From: Rhizobium indicum
GTDB lineage: Bacteria > Pseudomonadota > Alphaproteobacteria > Rhizobiales > Rhizobiaceae
Direction: 5' to 3'
NCBI RefSeq assembly: GCF_005862305.2
Contig: NZ_CP054021.1
Span: 3,450,501-3,514,500 of the forward strand
Length of the DNA stretch: 64,000 nucleotides
The stretch's first letter is position 1, and every line of letters begins with the position of its first letter. Of this stretch, positions 43,883-53,325 are shown piece by piece. A program made the position numbers and the translations under genes. The notes beneath the pieces were generated by a model. That model had not been told where the DNA came from. It saw nothing but the letters and a program-made list of their open reading frames with translations, and ran no database searches.

Positions 43883-45625
43883 TTAGAAAAGCGCGTCGGC
43901 GAAAAGATCCTCGTCGTTTTCGGCTTTGGCGGTTTCGGCGGGAGCGGAGGTGCTGTCCTCGCTCGCCGGAATGATGCCGCGATGAATGCTGCGCTCCTGG
44001 ACCATCGTATAGTGCTTGAAGATCTTGCGGTCGAGCGGCGCGATCGTCTCAGCGAGATCGGAGATATCGGCGACATCGGTGCCGGCGACGCCTTCGAGCA
44101 TATCGGCGCAGCCGGCAAGGACTTCGCCCAGATTATGTTGGAAATCGAGCTTGCCGATCAGCAGGCTGATCTTGGTGGCGACCTCGCGACCGTTCTCGGC
44201 GAGCACCTTCAGCTCGTTTTCCATCACGTTGGCTGCAGAGCGGATGTTGCCGACGGCCGAGGTCAGGCTTTCTCCGAGATTGCCGGCTCCGGCATCGGTG
44301 GCGGGGGCGACGCGCCCGGCCGCAGCTTCGAGCGCCGGCAGGCCGTTGACGATGGCGTCGGCGGAATCGTCGAGCTTGCCGGCGAAGATGCGCAGTTCGG
44401 CGGTGACGACGTTGATCGACCTGCCTTCCTCGCCGAGCCGGCTACAGCGCAGGTTGGTATTCAACGCCATATAGTGAATGTCGGTCTTGACGGCGCGGAT
44501 GTTGCCGATCGCTTCGGAGAGCTTGGCCGCCGTACCGATCGTCGACTGGCTCACCTGGTCGGCCTGGCGGCTTGCCGTATCGACCTGCTTGACGATTTCA
44601 TGAGCGGCCGAAACGCTGGATTCCAGCGCGCGCATGAAGTTGCCGCCGGCCTCGCCACTCTCACCGCTCATCTGATCGCGCAGCTTGAGAATCTCCCGCA
44701 TGTCGTGGTCGAAACTCGCGATCGTCTTGACGACGTTCTCGGAATCCCGCTGGAAATTTGCGCACATGTCGCTCATCTGCGCCGCTGTCAGATGGTGAAT
44801 GACGTTCTGGAGGCGCTGGCGCGCGTCGGCGTCGAGTCTGGCGCCATCCTCGCCGGCAAAGAAATTTTCAAGCAGCGAAAAGGTGGCCTGCACATGCTCG
44901 ATGCGCTGGCGGGTGATATCGCCGATCTGCAGGGCGGACAGCGTCGAGGCGACCTTGCCCTGGACGGCGCGGGCAATTGCGCCGACCTCGCGGGCGATGA
45001 CGCCGAGATCCTTGCGGTGTCCGGCGATCTTGGAGGCATCATCGCGCAGGGCTCCGGCGACGGCCGGAACAGTATCGGCATAGCCCTTGGAAACGCCGGC
45101 GCCAAAGGAGGCGGCAAGCTTGACCTCCTTGTCGAGACTGTCGAGGTGCGTGGCGAAACGATTGACCTCATCGGTGCCGGAATAGATGCGCTCCAGGATC
45201 TCCTGGGCGAAGCCGGCGAATTCGGCAAGGCCGGCACCGGTAATCTTCACGGTCACCGCGAAGGTTCTGAGATAACGCATCGTCTCCTGCATGTCGGCGA
45301 CGTGCTTGCGCAGCTCTCTGCCGGTATGCGCCAGCGAGACGAGCGCCTGCTGCCGGTTTTCCTCGGTGACGGGCAGCGCCATCAGGCTCTCCACCGTGGC
45401 GCGGAGATCGGCGCTGGTGTCGCTCGCCTCCTTGTTGTCGAGCGTCGTGGTGACACTCTCGAGCGAGTTCAACAGACGGTTGAGGACATCCATCACCGAG
45501 AGCAGCACGGTACCGCCTTCGAGGAAACGTTCCTCGACCTGGCTACGAGCAGATTCCAGGGTCTGGCTGATGTCCCGCCCCGACGTGTAGGCTACAGCGT
45601 TCGACGATACCAGAGCGTGTGCCAC
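43883..45625 (-). CDS. Soluble MCP-like / putative CheZ-like chemosensory protein
   Basis: This 580-residue protein has no transmembrane segment. It is almost entirely helical, with coiled-coil and acidic C-terminus (ENDEDLFADALF). Residues 384-415 (IHYMALNTNLRCSRLGEEGR, then SINVVTAELRIFAG) align with the receptor tip of the neighbouring receptors ([20 protein letters not shown], then [11 protein letters not shown]). The CheA/CheW-contact Glu is Arg and the AARAGE core is altered. At 231-246, ALQIGDITRQRIEHV carries D236-x-T-x-Q240, the spacing of the CheZ catalytic D-L-T-x-Q. It diverges from the che operon across 341 bp. It may be a cytoplasmic adaptor or a CheY phosphatase. Both roles are inference. 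Confidence 0.75.
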   Translation of the reverse strand: MAHALVSSNAVAYTSGRDISQTLESARSQVEERFLEGGTVLLSVMDVLNRLLNSLESVTTTLDNKEASDTSADLRATVESLMALPVTEENRQQALVSLAHTGRELRKHVADMQETMRYLRTFAVTVKITGAGLAEFAGFAQEILERIYSGTDEVNRFATHLDSLDKEVKLAASFGAGVSKGYADTVPAVAGALRDDASKIAGHRKDLGVIAREVGAIARAVQGKVASTLSALQIGDITRQRIEHVQATFSLLENFFAGEDGARLDADARQRLQNVIHHLTAAQMSDMCANFQRDSENVVKTIASFDHDMREILKLRDQMSGESGEAGGNFMRALESSVSAAHEIVKQVDTASRQADQVSQSTIGTAAKLSEAIGNIRAVKTDIHYMALNTNLRCSRLGEEGRSINVVTAELRIFAGKLDDSADAIVNGLPALEAAAGRVAPATDAGAGNLGESLTSAVGNIRSAANVMENELKVLAENGREVATKISLLIGKLDFQHNLGEVLAGCADMLEGVAGTDVADISDLAETIAPLDRKIFKHYTMVQERSIHRGIIPASEDSTSAPAETAKAENDEDLFADALF

Positions 45626-45966
45626 TTTTATACCTTTTCTTAAAATACAGGCAATTCGACTCTATTTTTACGGGCAGGATGGAAACGTCCGGTAAACGCG
45701 GCGGGACTCGCCAGCGTTGTGATTAACGAAAGATGTCGATGGGTCCCGGGGAAAGTGTCACTGTCGCGTGGCGTAATTCAACATACTGTTTTTACTTTAT
45801 TTATTTCTAAATTTTGAGAAAAAAATACAACTTATCCCGGATGAGAATTGGGAGTCGCGGAACGCGCTATACGGCAGTTTCCTACAACCGCTGTTTACTC
45901 TGCATTAACGCTGTCGTGAGAGTCCTTTTAGGGTCATCAAGTATTTTTCTGGCCCAGGAGGCTGTA
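45626..45966. promoter_or_regulatory. AT-rich divergent promoter region of the che cluster
   Basis: This 341-bp gap between the 580-residue gene and the STAS gene contains no supported gene. Positions about 45780-45835 are strikingly AT-rich (tttttactttatttatttct), unlike the surrounding high-GC DNA. A frame from 45814 joins the STAS frame but has no ribosome-binding site. The true start is TTG 45967, after AGGAG (45956-45960). Confidence 0.6.
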
Positions 45967-46296
45967 TTGGATACTCAGAAGCAATATTACGAATCTATAA
46001 ATTTACCGGACGTGCTCAGTATTCGTAACGTGTCCGAACTATATTCAAAGTTTACTGATGAATTTCATAGCAATGATACAATCATCATCAGCATTCCCGA
46101 AGGCGCGGAAGCGGATCTGAGTTTCGTTCAACTCATCGAATCCTCGCGCCGCCAAGCAAAAGCCAAGGGAAAGACGTTCAAGCTTTCTTCGCCGGCCAGC
46201 GGCTCGGTCCTGAAGGTACTTGAGCGCGCAGGTTTCATCGAATCCTTCGATCATGAAGACGCAAAGTTCTGGTTGCATAAAGAGGTGACATTATGA
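45967..46296 (+). CDS. STAS-domain protein heading the che operon
   Basis: This 109-residue protein was started at TTG 45967, because AGGAG lies 6 bp upstream and the frame before it is not protein-like. The STAS/MlaB-like fold (IISIPEGAEADLSFVQLIESSRRQAKAKGKTFKLSSP, segment by segment, then SGSVLKVLERAGF) lacks the phosphorylatable D-S-S-G of SpoIIAA; the site reads IESSRR. It overlaps cheY by ATGA. STAS proteins occupy this place in several alphaproteobacterial che clusters, with unknown output. Confidence 0.8.
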   Translation: MDTQKQYYESINLPDVLSIRNVSELYSKFTDEFHSNDTIIISIPEGAEADLSFVQLIESSRRQAKAKGKTFKLSSPASGSVLKVLERAGFIESFDHEDAKFWLHKEVTL

Positions 46297-46661
46297 CTGC
46301 AAATATCCTGACTGTCGACGATTCCGCCAGTATTCGTCTGACCACCAAGGTCACGCTGACCAATGCCGGTTATAGTGTCACCGAGGCGGTCAATGGGGCA
46401 GAGGGCCTCGCGACGGCCAAGGGCAGCAGCTTCGATCTGATCGTGACCGATCTTAACATGCCTGTCATGGACGGGCTGACGATGATCGAGGAACTGCGCA
46501 AGCTGCCGGCGCAGGCCGGCGTCCCGATCATCTTCCTGACGACGGAATCGGACGCCGACCTCAAGGCGCGTGCCAAGGCCGCCGGCGCAACCGGCTGGCT
46601 GACCAAGCCGTTCGACCCGGAAAGCCTGGTGAAGATCGTGAAGAAGGTTCTGGGACGATGA
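46293..46661 (+). CDS. cheY: Chemotaxis response regulator CheY
   Basis: This 122-residue single receiver domain has the acidic pair D9-D10, phospho-acceptor D53 (IVTDLNMPVMDG), T83/T84 (FLTTES) and K105 (LTKPF). It has no output domain, so it acts by binding a target: a flagellar motor switch or another effector. It is coupled by ATGA to the STAS gene before it and the cheA gene after it. Confidence 0.95.
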   Translation: MTANILTVDDSASIRLTTKVTLTNAGYSVTEAVNGAEGLATAKGSSFDLIVTDLNMPVMDGLTMIEELRKLPAQAGVPIIFLTTESDADLKARAKAAGATGWLTKPFDPESLVKIVKKVLGR

Positions 46662-48715
46662 GTACGCTCGATCCCGTCGCCGTATTCCGCACGGAAGCCG
46701 CCGAATGCCTTGAAGCGATCGAGGCCGGTCTTCTCGACCTGACCCACCAGCTCGACAACAAGGATCTCGTCGACGCCGTGTTCCGCGGCCTCCACACGCT
46801 GAAGGGCTCCGGCGCAATGTTCGGTTTCGAGGCGCTCGCCGCCTTCACCCATCATTGCGAAACAGCCTTCGACCGCGTCCGAAAGGGCGAGGTCGCGGCG
46901 ACCAGCGAACTCGTCGCCGCCGTTCTCGCCGCGCAGGACCATATGCGGGCCCTAGTCGACCAGCCGGACGCCGATCATGGCGATACCGGGCATAAGCTTC
47001 TGGCGCAGCTGCAAGCCGCCGTCGGCGGCAAGGAAGCGGCGCCAGCAGCAGCGCCGGCCGCTGTTTCCGTACCCGCAGCCGTGCGTGACGCAGCGGCGAA
47101 GAAGAAGAACAGCTGGCGCATCCGCTTCAGCCTGCCCGCCAATTCGATGGCCAACGGCACCAACCCGCTCGGCCTGCTGGACGAGCTGCGCGATCTCGGC
47201 GAATGCACCGTGCGCGCCAACACCTCGGCCATTCTGCCCCTCGACGCGCTGGCTCCGACGGAACTCCACATTTCCTGGGACGTGACGCTGACCAGCGAGC
47301 AGGACCGCTCGGCGATCGACGACGTCTTCATCTTCGTGCTCGATGATATGGAACTCAGCGTCGAGGAGATCGACACGTCGGCAGCGGCAACCGCCGCTCC
47401 GGTCGAGGAAAAGGTTGCACCTGCCCCTGTCGTCGCGGCATCGGCGGCCGCCGTTTCACCAACCACCGTCCCGGAGTTCCGTCCTGTCGAGGCGGTTCCG
47501 GCCAAGCGCGAGGCGCCTGCCGCCGTCAGCCAGGCGAAGGCGGCCGAGAATGTCCGCGTTCCGGCCGAACGTCTCGACGAACTGATGGACCGCGTCGGAG
47601 AGCTCGTCATCGCGCAATCGCGCCTCAGCCAGCTCGCCAGCGCCAGCACCGATATTGCACTGCGCTCCGTCTCGGAAGAAATCGAACGTCTCTCCGGCGA
47701 ATTGCGCGACACGATGATGGTGCTGCGCATGGTGCCGGTCGCCACCCTGTTCTCCCGCTTCCGTCGCCTCGTTCACGATCTCGCTCGCGAGACCGGCAAG
47801 GTGATCGAGCTGGTGACGGAGGGCGAGAGCACCGAAGTCGACAAAACGGTCATCGAGCGTCTGGCCGATCCGCTTGTGCATCTGGTGCGCAATTCGATCG
47901 ATCACGGCCTCGAAACGCCCGCCGACCGCCTTGCCTCCGGCAAGACGGAAGCCGGCACGGTGACGCTTTTGGCCCGCCAGGCCGGCGGCGAGGTGATCAT
48001 CTCGATCAGGGACGACGGCCGCGGCATCAATCGTGAACGGGTGCGCGCCAAGGCGGAGTCCTCCGGCCTTATCCAGCCCGGCCAGCCGCTTTCCGACTCC
48101 GAGCTGCTGCAGCTGATCTTCGCCCCCGGCTTCTCGACGGCAGCCGCGATCACCAATCTGTCCGGCCGCGGGGTCGGCATGGACGTGGTGAAGAAGACGG
48201 TCGAGGCGCTCCGCGGCGCGATCGACATCGTCAGCGTGCCGGGACAGGGTTCGGAAGTGTCGCTGCGCATCCCGCTGACGCTCGCCATCATCGACGGCCT
48301 GCTGGTGCGCGTCGGTTCCGGCCGCTACGTCATCCCGCTCTCGGCGGTCGAGGAATGCCTCGAACTGTCGCTCGAGGAAGATCTTCGTTCGCGCGGCCGC
48401 AGCTTCATCTCGCTGCGCGACAGCCTGGTGCCGTTCCTGCGCCTGCGCGACCTCTTCCGCACCGGCACAAAACCCGATGTGCATCAGAAGGTCGTCGTTA
48501 TCTCCACAGGCACGGAGCGCGTCGGCCTCGTCGTCGACCAGATCATCGGCGACCACCAGACGGTCATCAAGTCGATGTCGAAACTGCACAATAACGTCGC
48601 GACCTTCTCGGGCGCCACCATTCTCGGCGACGGCAGCGTCGCTCTCATTCTCGACGTCGGGCACCTGGTTGCCGCGGGTCAGCAACAGGAGGCGCAATTG
48701 CGTGTAGCAGGATGA
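46658..48715 (+). CDS. cheA: Chemotaxis histidine kinase CheA
   Basis: This 685-residue protein has the P1/HPt domain at 1-105 with H46 (GLHTLKGSG), a short P2-like region at about 150-240, an Ala/Pro linker to about 295, and the P3 dimerisation helices at about 298-355 (VPAERLDELMDRVGELV). The P4 ATPase lies at about 356-540, with the N-box at N412 (HLVRNSIDHGLE), DDGRGI at 452-457 and GRGVGMDVV at 503-511. The P5/CheW-like domain spans about 545-680. All catalytic elements are intact. It overlaps cheY and cheW by ATGA. Confidence 0.96.
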   Translation: MSTLDPVAVFRTEAAECLEAIEAGLLDLTHQLDNKDLVDAVFRGLHTLKGSGAMFGFEALAAFTHHCETAFDRVRKGEVAATSELVAAVLAAQDHMRALVDQPDADHGDTGHKLLAQLQAAVGGKEAAPAAAPAAVSVPAAVRDAAAKKKNSWRIRFSLPANSMANGTNPLGLLDELRDLGECTVRANTSAILPLDALAPTELHISWDVTLTSEQDRSAIDDVFIFVLDDMELSVEEIDTSAAATAAPVEEKVAPAPVVAASAAAVSPTTVPEFRPVEAVPAKREAPAAVSQAKAAENVRVPAERLDELMDRVGELVIAQSRLSQLASASTDIALRSVSEEIERLSGELRDTMMVLRMVPVATLFSRFRRLVHDLARETGKVIELVTEGESTEVDKTVIERLADPLVHLVRNSIDHGLETPADRLASGKTEAGTVTLLARQAGGEVIISIRDDGRGINRERVRAKAESSGLIQPGQPLSDSELLQLIFAPGFSTAAAITNLSGRGVGMDVVKKTVEALRGAIDIVSVPGQGSEVSLRIPLTLAIIDGLLVRVGSGRYVIPLSAVEECLELSLEEDLRSRGRSFISLRDSLVPFLRLRDLFRTGTKPDVHQKVVVISTGTERVGLVVDQIIGDHQTVIKSMSKLHNNVATFSGATILGDGSVALILDVGHLVAAGQQQEAQLRVAG

Positions 48716-49221
48716 GTGCAACAGCAGCAGCCGAACGATTTGACAATCACTGGAACTATGCCGAGGAAGTCGAAGTCCTGACCTTCGATCTCAACGGCGA
48801 AACCTTCGCGCTGGAAGCGGTCATCGTCCAGGAAATCCTGGACCTGCTTCCCGAGACCGCGGTGCCGGGCAGCCAGCCCTTCGTCGCCAGCGTCATCAAC
48901 TTTCGCGGCAAGGTCATTCCGCTCGCCGATCTGCGTCTCGCCTTCGGGATGGAAGCGGCGGAGGCGACAATCGACAGCCGCATCATCGTCATCGAGATCG
49001 ATCTGCAGGGCGAGCAGACGCTCGTCGGCCTCAGGACCGACAAGGTGAACGAGGTGACGACGCTTGCAAAGTCCGCGAGCGAGGCCCCGCCGAGTGTCGG
49101 CATGCGCTGGCGCGCCGATTACATCAACTGCCTGGTGAAAAGGGGCGGAGAGTTCATCATTCTCCCCAATCTGCAGGCGATTTTTTCATCGAGGCGAGAT
49201 GCGGCGGGAGCCGCTAATTGA
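48712..49221 (+). CDS. cheW: Coupling protein CheW (first copy)
   Basis: This 169-residue CheW-like domain bridges CheA and receptors (EVLTFDLNGETFALEAVIVQEILDLL, VASVINFRGKVIPLADLRLAFG, MRWRADYINCLVKRGGEFIILPN). It overlaps cheA by ATGA and precedes the first receptor by 33 bp. A second CheW-like gene follows the receptors, so receptor-specific arrays are possible. Confidence 0.95.
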   Translation: MSATAAAERFDNHWNYAEEVEVLTFDLNGETFALEAVIVQEILDLLPETAVPGSQPFVASVINFRGKVIPLADLRLAFGMEAAEATIDSRIIVIEIDLQGEQTLVGLRTDKVNEVTTLAKSASEAPPSVGMRWRADYINCLVKRGGEFIILPNLQAIFSSRRDAAGAAN

Positions 49222-49254
49222 CGCTGAATGAATTCAACGAGGGGTTTGGGGACT

Positions 49255-50964
49255 ATGCGACTGACAATCAAGACGAAACTGGTGACCGCGTTCACCTTCA
49301 TCATTCTGATGCTCGTAGGCACCGCCGCTTACGGTATCTTCAGCCTTGGATCGCTGAATGACACGATCGATAAGCTTCTCGCCGGCCCGGCAGCCCGGCT
49401 CGATCTGGCGCAGCAGATCAACATTGCCCAGCTCGAGGAGATCCGCCAGCAGAAGAACCTGCTCACTGCCCGCAGCGCAGACGAGACGGCTGGCGCAATC
49501 GCGAAGGGCAATCAGGCCCGCAAGGACTTCACCGACGCCTTCAACCAGGTGTTGGAGCTGGCCACGGAAGAAGGCAAGGCGCGCTGGGCGCGCATCGCCG
49601 AACTTTCCAAGAGCTTCACGGCAGCCGACGATCAGATCCGGGAATATATGAAGGCCGGCAATGCCGAAGGCGCAAATGCCGTTTCCGTCACGACGGCGCG
49701 GGTCGCTGCCAACGACATCGACTCGACGCTCAGCGAAATCCTGGCACTTGAAAAGCAGCGTATGAAGGCTGCCGACGACGGCGCCGAGGCGCAGTACACG
49801 ACGACGCGCACAATGATGGTTGCGGTCGCCGCCGTTGCCCTGCTGATTGCTGCCTTTACCGCGTTCTGGATCGCCAGCACGATCAGCAAGGGCCTCGGCC
49901 GTGCCAACAGCGTGGTGCGCGAAGTGTCGGAAGGCGATCTGACCAAGATGGCCGATATCACCAGCCATGACGAAATCGGCGAACTTCTGGGCAACGTCAA
50001 TACGATGATCGAACGCCTGCGCGGCGTCGTCGCCGACGCACTGTCGGCCGCCGACAACGTCTCTTCCGGCAGCCAGCAGCTTTCGGCAAGCTCGGAACAG
50101 GTATCGCAGGGCGCTACCGAACAGGCGGCTTCCGCCGAAGAGGCTTCTGCCTCGATGGAGCAGATGGCCGCCAACATCAAGCAGAACGCCGATAACGCCG
50201 CCCAGACCGAAAAGATCGCCCGCCAGTCGGCCAAGGACGCGGAGATGAGCGGTGAAGCGGTGACGCGTGCTGTCGACGCCATGCGCACGATTGCCCAGAA
50301 GATCGGCATCGTCCAGGAGATCGCCCGCCAGACCGATCTGCTGGCTCTGAACGCTGCCGTCGAAGCCGCTCGTGCGGGGGAACACGGCAAGGGTTTTGCG
50401 GTCGTCGCCTCGGAGGTGCGCAAGCTTGCTGAACGCAGCCAGTCGGCCGCTGCCGAAATCAGCTCGATGTCGAGCGACACAGTCAAGGCTGCCGCCGATG
50501 CCGGCGACATGCTTGGCCGGCTGGTGCCCGACATCCGCAAGACGGCGGAACTGGTTTCCGAGATCAGTGCGGCCTGCCGCGAACAGGATATCGGCGCCTC
50601 GCAGATCAACGAAGCGATCCAGCAGCTCGACAAAGTGACGCAGCAGAATGCCGGCGCTTCCGAGCAGATGTCGGCAACCTCCGAGGAGCTCGCCTCCCAG
50701 GCCGAGGAGCTGCAGACCTCGATCGCCTTCTTCAAGGTCGATACGGCAGGCAGCGCACGGACCGGCGCCTACAAGGCCCAGCCAAAAGCTTCGACCAAGG
50801 TGATCAAGACCCCGGCTGCTGTCCGCAAACCCGCCCCGCAGGCCAACGGCCAGGGCCGTGGCCAGACGGTTTCGGCGCAGCAGCAGCGTCTCAAGGGCTT
50901 TGCTCTCGATATGTCGATGGGCGGTCCAGACGCCGGCGACGACGACTTTAGGGAGAGCGCATAG
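49255..50964 (+). CDS. Methyl-accepting chemotaxis protein, one HAMP unit
   Basis: This 569-residue receptor was started at ATG 49255 (MRLTIKTK). TM1 is at about 8-30. A four-helix-bundle (4HB_MCP-like) periplasmic sensor spans about 31-186, TM2 about 187-210 and a single HAMP about 210-262 ([20 protein letters not shown]). The signalling hairpin has the tip [20 protein letters not shown] followed by [20 protein letters not shown]. It ends in the shared tail [13 protein letters not shown], then ESA. The ligand is unknown. No NWETF-type CheR tether is present. Confidence 0.95.
   Translation: MRLTIKTKLVTAFTFIILMLVGTAAYGIFSLGSLNDTIDKLLAGPAARLDLAQQINIAQLEEIRQQKNLLTARSADETAGAIAKGNQARKDFTDAFNQVLELATEEGKARWARIAELSKSFTAADDQIREYMKAGNAEGANAVSVTTARVAANDIDSTLSEILALEKQRMKAADDGAEAQYTTTRTMMVAVAAVALLIAAFTAFWIASTISKGLGRANSVVREVSEGDLTKMADITSHDEIGELLGNVNTMIERLRGVVADALSAADNVSSGSQQLSASSEQVSQGATEQAASAEEASASMEQMAANIKQNADNAAQTEKIARQSAKDAEMSGEAVTRAVDAMRTIAQKIGIVQEIARQTDLLALNAAVEAARAGEHGKGFAVVASEVRKLAERSQSAAAEISSMSSDTVKAAADAGDMLGRLVPDIRKTAELVSEISAACREQDIGASQINEAIQQLDKVTQQNAGASEQMSATSEELASQAEELQTSIAFFKVDTAGSARTGAYKAQPKASTKVIKTPAAVRKPAPQANGQGRGQTVSAQQQRLKGFALDMSMGGPDAGDDDFRESA
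50163..50318 (+). repeat. 156-bp segment identical to 54351-54506
   Basis: By direct base-by-base reading, these 156 bases of the first receptor gene are identical to the matching part of the third receptor gene (offset 4,188), including synonymous sites. The middle receptor differs at many wobble positions over the same codons. Confidence 0.9.
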
Positions 50965-51208
50965 GCGCTCCCCTGGCAAAAGCGCCTGAACGCTTTCGCC
51001 ATGTGATCCCTCGGGCTGCTCCGGTGGCCCGAGGCGGGATATCCCCCAACGCATGTAGGCGTTGGCGCTGCGATCGATAGATGTCCGGCTGCCGGGAAGT
51101 GAATGTAGTCGCTTTCCCCCTTTTCAGACACATCACTTTCACGCTCGACGCCCCACCGATGGGACGTGTCTCTATCCATTCGTTTTGACCGCAAACAGGG
51201 GGTCTCAC

Positions 51209-53131
51209 ATGCGTTTCACCATCAAGCTCAAATTGGGTCTTGCCTTCGGCATCATGACGCTGCTGCTGATCGGCATCGCGGTTTATGGAAGCCTGAGCCT
51301 CGGCACCTTGAACGATGCAAGCGGCAATATGATCGACGGCCCGATGCGCCGCCTGGAACTGGCGCTGAACGCCAATGTTGCCGAAGTCAACGCCATCCGC
51401 GCTCAGAAGAACGCGCTGCTTTCCACCGAACCCGACGCCGCTGCCGGTTTCTACAAGGAGGCCGACCAGAACTTGCAGGCGATGTTCGATGCCGTCGATG
51501 CCGGCCACGCCATCGCTTCGCCCGAAGGCAAGCCCTATTGGGAAAAGCTGCAGACGATCGGTGCGAAATTCCGCGACAGATCCGCCGAACTGCAGCAGCT
51601 TGACGCCAGGGGCGATCAAGCCGGTGCACTGGCGCTGTCGCTCGGCGACCTGCGCACGATGACCAACGACATGGGTGACGCGATTGCCGCACTCATCGAG
51701 ATCCAGCGCAAGGGCATGAAGGCGACCGATCAGTCGAACACCGATCTTTACAATTCGACCAAGCTGATCCTCGGCACCGCTTCCGGTATCGCCGTGCTCA
51801 TCGCTCTCGGCGCTGCACTGTGGATCACGCTCGGCATCAACAACGGTCTGCGGAAGATTACGACCGTCGTAAACGCCGTCGCAATCGGCGACCTCAACCA
51901 GAAGGTCGACGTCAAGACCAATGACGAGATCAAGGATCTCATCAACACGGTCAACACCATGACTGCCAACCTGCGCGCCACGGCAGCACTCGCCGATCAG
52001 ATCGCTATGGGCGACCTCAGTACCGATGCCAAGCCGCTTTCGGACAAGGATACGCTCGGCATCGCGATGCAGAGCATGATCTCCAACCTGCGGACCACCG
52101 CCGGCATCGCCGATCAGATCGCAAACGGCGACCTGACGGTGTCTCCGAAGCCGCTCTCCGACAAGGATGCGCTGGGCCTCGCCCTGGAGCAGATGGTCGA
52201 ACGTCTGCGCGGCGTCGTCGCCGACGCGATCTCCGCCGCCGAGAACGTCTCTTCCGGCAGCCAGGAACTCTCGGCAAGCTCCGAGCAGGTCTCGCAGGGC
52301 GCCACCGAACAGGCGGCTTCGGCCGAAGAGGCTTCCGCCTCGATGGAAGAGATGGCTTCCAATATCAAGCAGAACGCTGACAACGCGGCGCAAACGGAAA
52401 AGATCGCCCGTCAGTCGGCCAAGGATGCTGAAGCCAGCGGCGAGGCCGTCTCCCGTGCCGTCGATGCCATGCGCACGATCGCCCAGAAGATCGGCATTGT
52501 CCAGGAGATCGCCCGCCAGACCGATCTGCTGGCTCTGAATGCCGCTGTGGAAGCAGCACGCGCCGGCGAACACGGCAAAGGTTTTGCGGTCGTCGCCTCG
52601 GAGGTGCGCAAGCTTGCCGAACGCAGCCAGTCGGCTGCCGCCGAAATCAGCGCCATGTCGAGCGATACCGTGACGGCCGCCCAGGAAGCCGGCGATATGC
52701 TCGGCCGTCTGGTGCCCGACATCCGCAAGACGGCGGAACTGGTCTCCGAGATCAGTGCTGCCTGCCGCGAACAGGATATCGGGGCTGCCCAGATCAACGA
52801 GGCAATCCAGCAGCTCGACAAGGTGACGCAGCAGAATGCCGGTGCCTCCGAGCAGATGTCGGCGACCTCCGAGGAGCTCGCTTCCCAGGCCGAGGAACTG
52901 CAGACCTCGATCGCCTTCTTCAGGGTTGACATGGCGGGCGGGCGCCGCGATCGCACGCCGGCTGCAAAACTCACCGTCCGCAGCCGGGCTCCGGCCACAC
53001 CGCGCAAGCCGGCCAGCAAGGCGCCGGCCAATACGGTCGCCGGCCAGCAGGCCCGCGCCAAGGGGTTTGCCCTCGATATGTCGATGGGCGGTCCCGACAC
53101 GGCCGATGACGAGTTTAGGGAGAGCGCATAG
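51209..53131 (+). CDS. Methyl-accepting chemotaxis protein, three HAMP-like units
   Basis: This 640-residue receptor was started at ATG 51209 (MRFTIKLK) behind AGGGGG. TM1 is about 8-30, the 4HB sensor about 31-186 and TM2 about 187-210. Three consecutive HAMP-type units follow: about 210-258 ([19 protein letters not shown]), 258-297 ([18 protein letters not shown]) and 298-338 ([18 protein letters not shown]). The signalling hairpin is intact, with the tip as in its neighbours, and the tail is [14 protein letters not shown] 244-bp gap upstream, with no gene, may hold a separate promoter. Confidence 0.94.
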   Translation: MRFTIKLKLGLAFGIMTLLLIGIAVYGSLSLGTLNDASGNMIDGPMRRLELALNANVAEVNAIRAQKNALLSTEPDAAAGFYKEADQNLQAMFDAVDAGHAIASPEGKPYWEKLQTIGAKFRDRSAELQQLDARGDQAGALALSLGDLRTMTNDMGDAIAALIEIQRKGMKATDQSNTDLYNSTKLILGTASGIAVLIALGAALWITLGINNGLRKITTVVNAVAIGDLNQKVDVKTNDEIKDLINTVNTMTANLRATAALADQIAMGDLSTDAKPLSDKDTLGIAMQSMISNLRTTAGIADQIANGDLTVSPKPLSDKDALGLALEQMVERLRGVVADAISAAENVSSGSQELSASSEQVSQGATEQAASAEEASASMEEMASNIKQNADNAAQTEKIARQSAKDAEASGEAVSRAVDAMRTIAQKIGIVQEIARQTDLLALNAAVEAARAGEHGKGFAVVASEVRKLAERSQSAAAEISAMSSDTVTAAQEAGDMLGRLVPDIRKTAELVSEISAACREQDIGAAQINEAIQQLDKVTQQNAGASEQMSATSEELASQAEELQTSIAFFRVDMAGGRRDRTPAAKLTVRSRAPATPRKPASKAPANTVAGQQARAKGFALDMSMGGPDTADDEFRESA

Positions 53132-53325
53132 CGCTCCCCCGTTCGCAACTGTCGTGGGCCAGCCAGCCTGGCCCACGACGCGCACTCCGGCGCTCGCGTG
53201 CCGGCACGGAAGTCCGCCAATTTCCTTCCGTGGCATGTCTTTGCCTACTCGAATTTCTTTGCTGCATGATGCCGCGCGCCCCTGGACCCCATTTTATTGC
53301 TTCGCTCTCGGAGAGGTATATTGAG

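Noticed and set aside
45814..45966. N-terminal extension of the STAS gene from ATG 45814
   Set aside because: The extension is AT-rich, unlike protein-coding DNA here, and lacks a ribosome-binding site. AGGAG sits correctly before TTG 45967.
49234..53236. 606- and 762-residue minus-strand frames over the receptor genes
   Set aside because: They mirror each other only because the receptor genes are paralogous. Composition is typical of antisense shadows.
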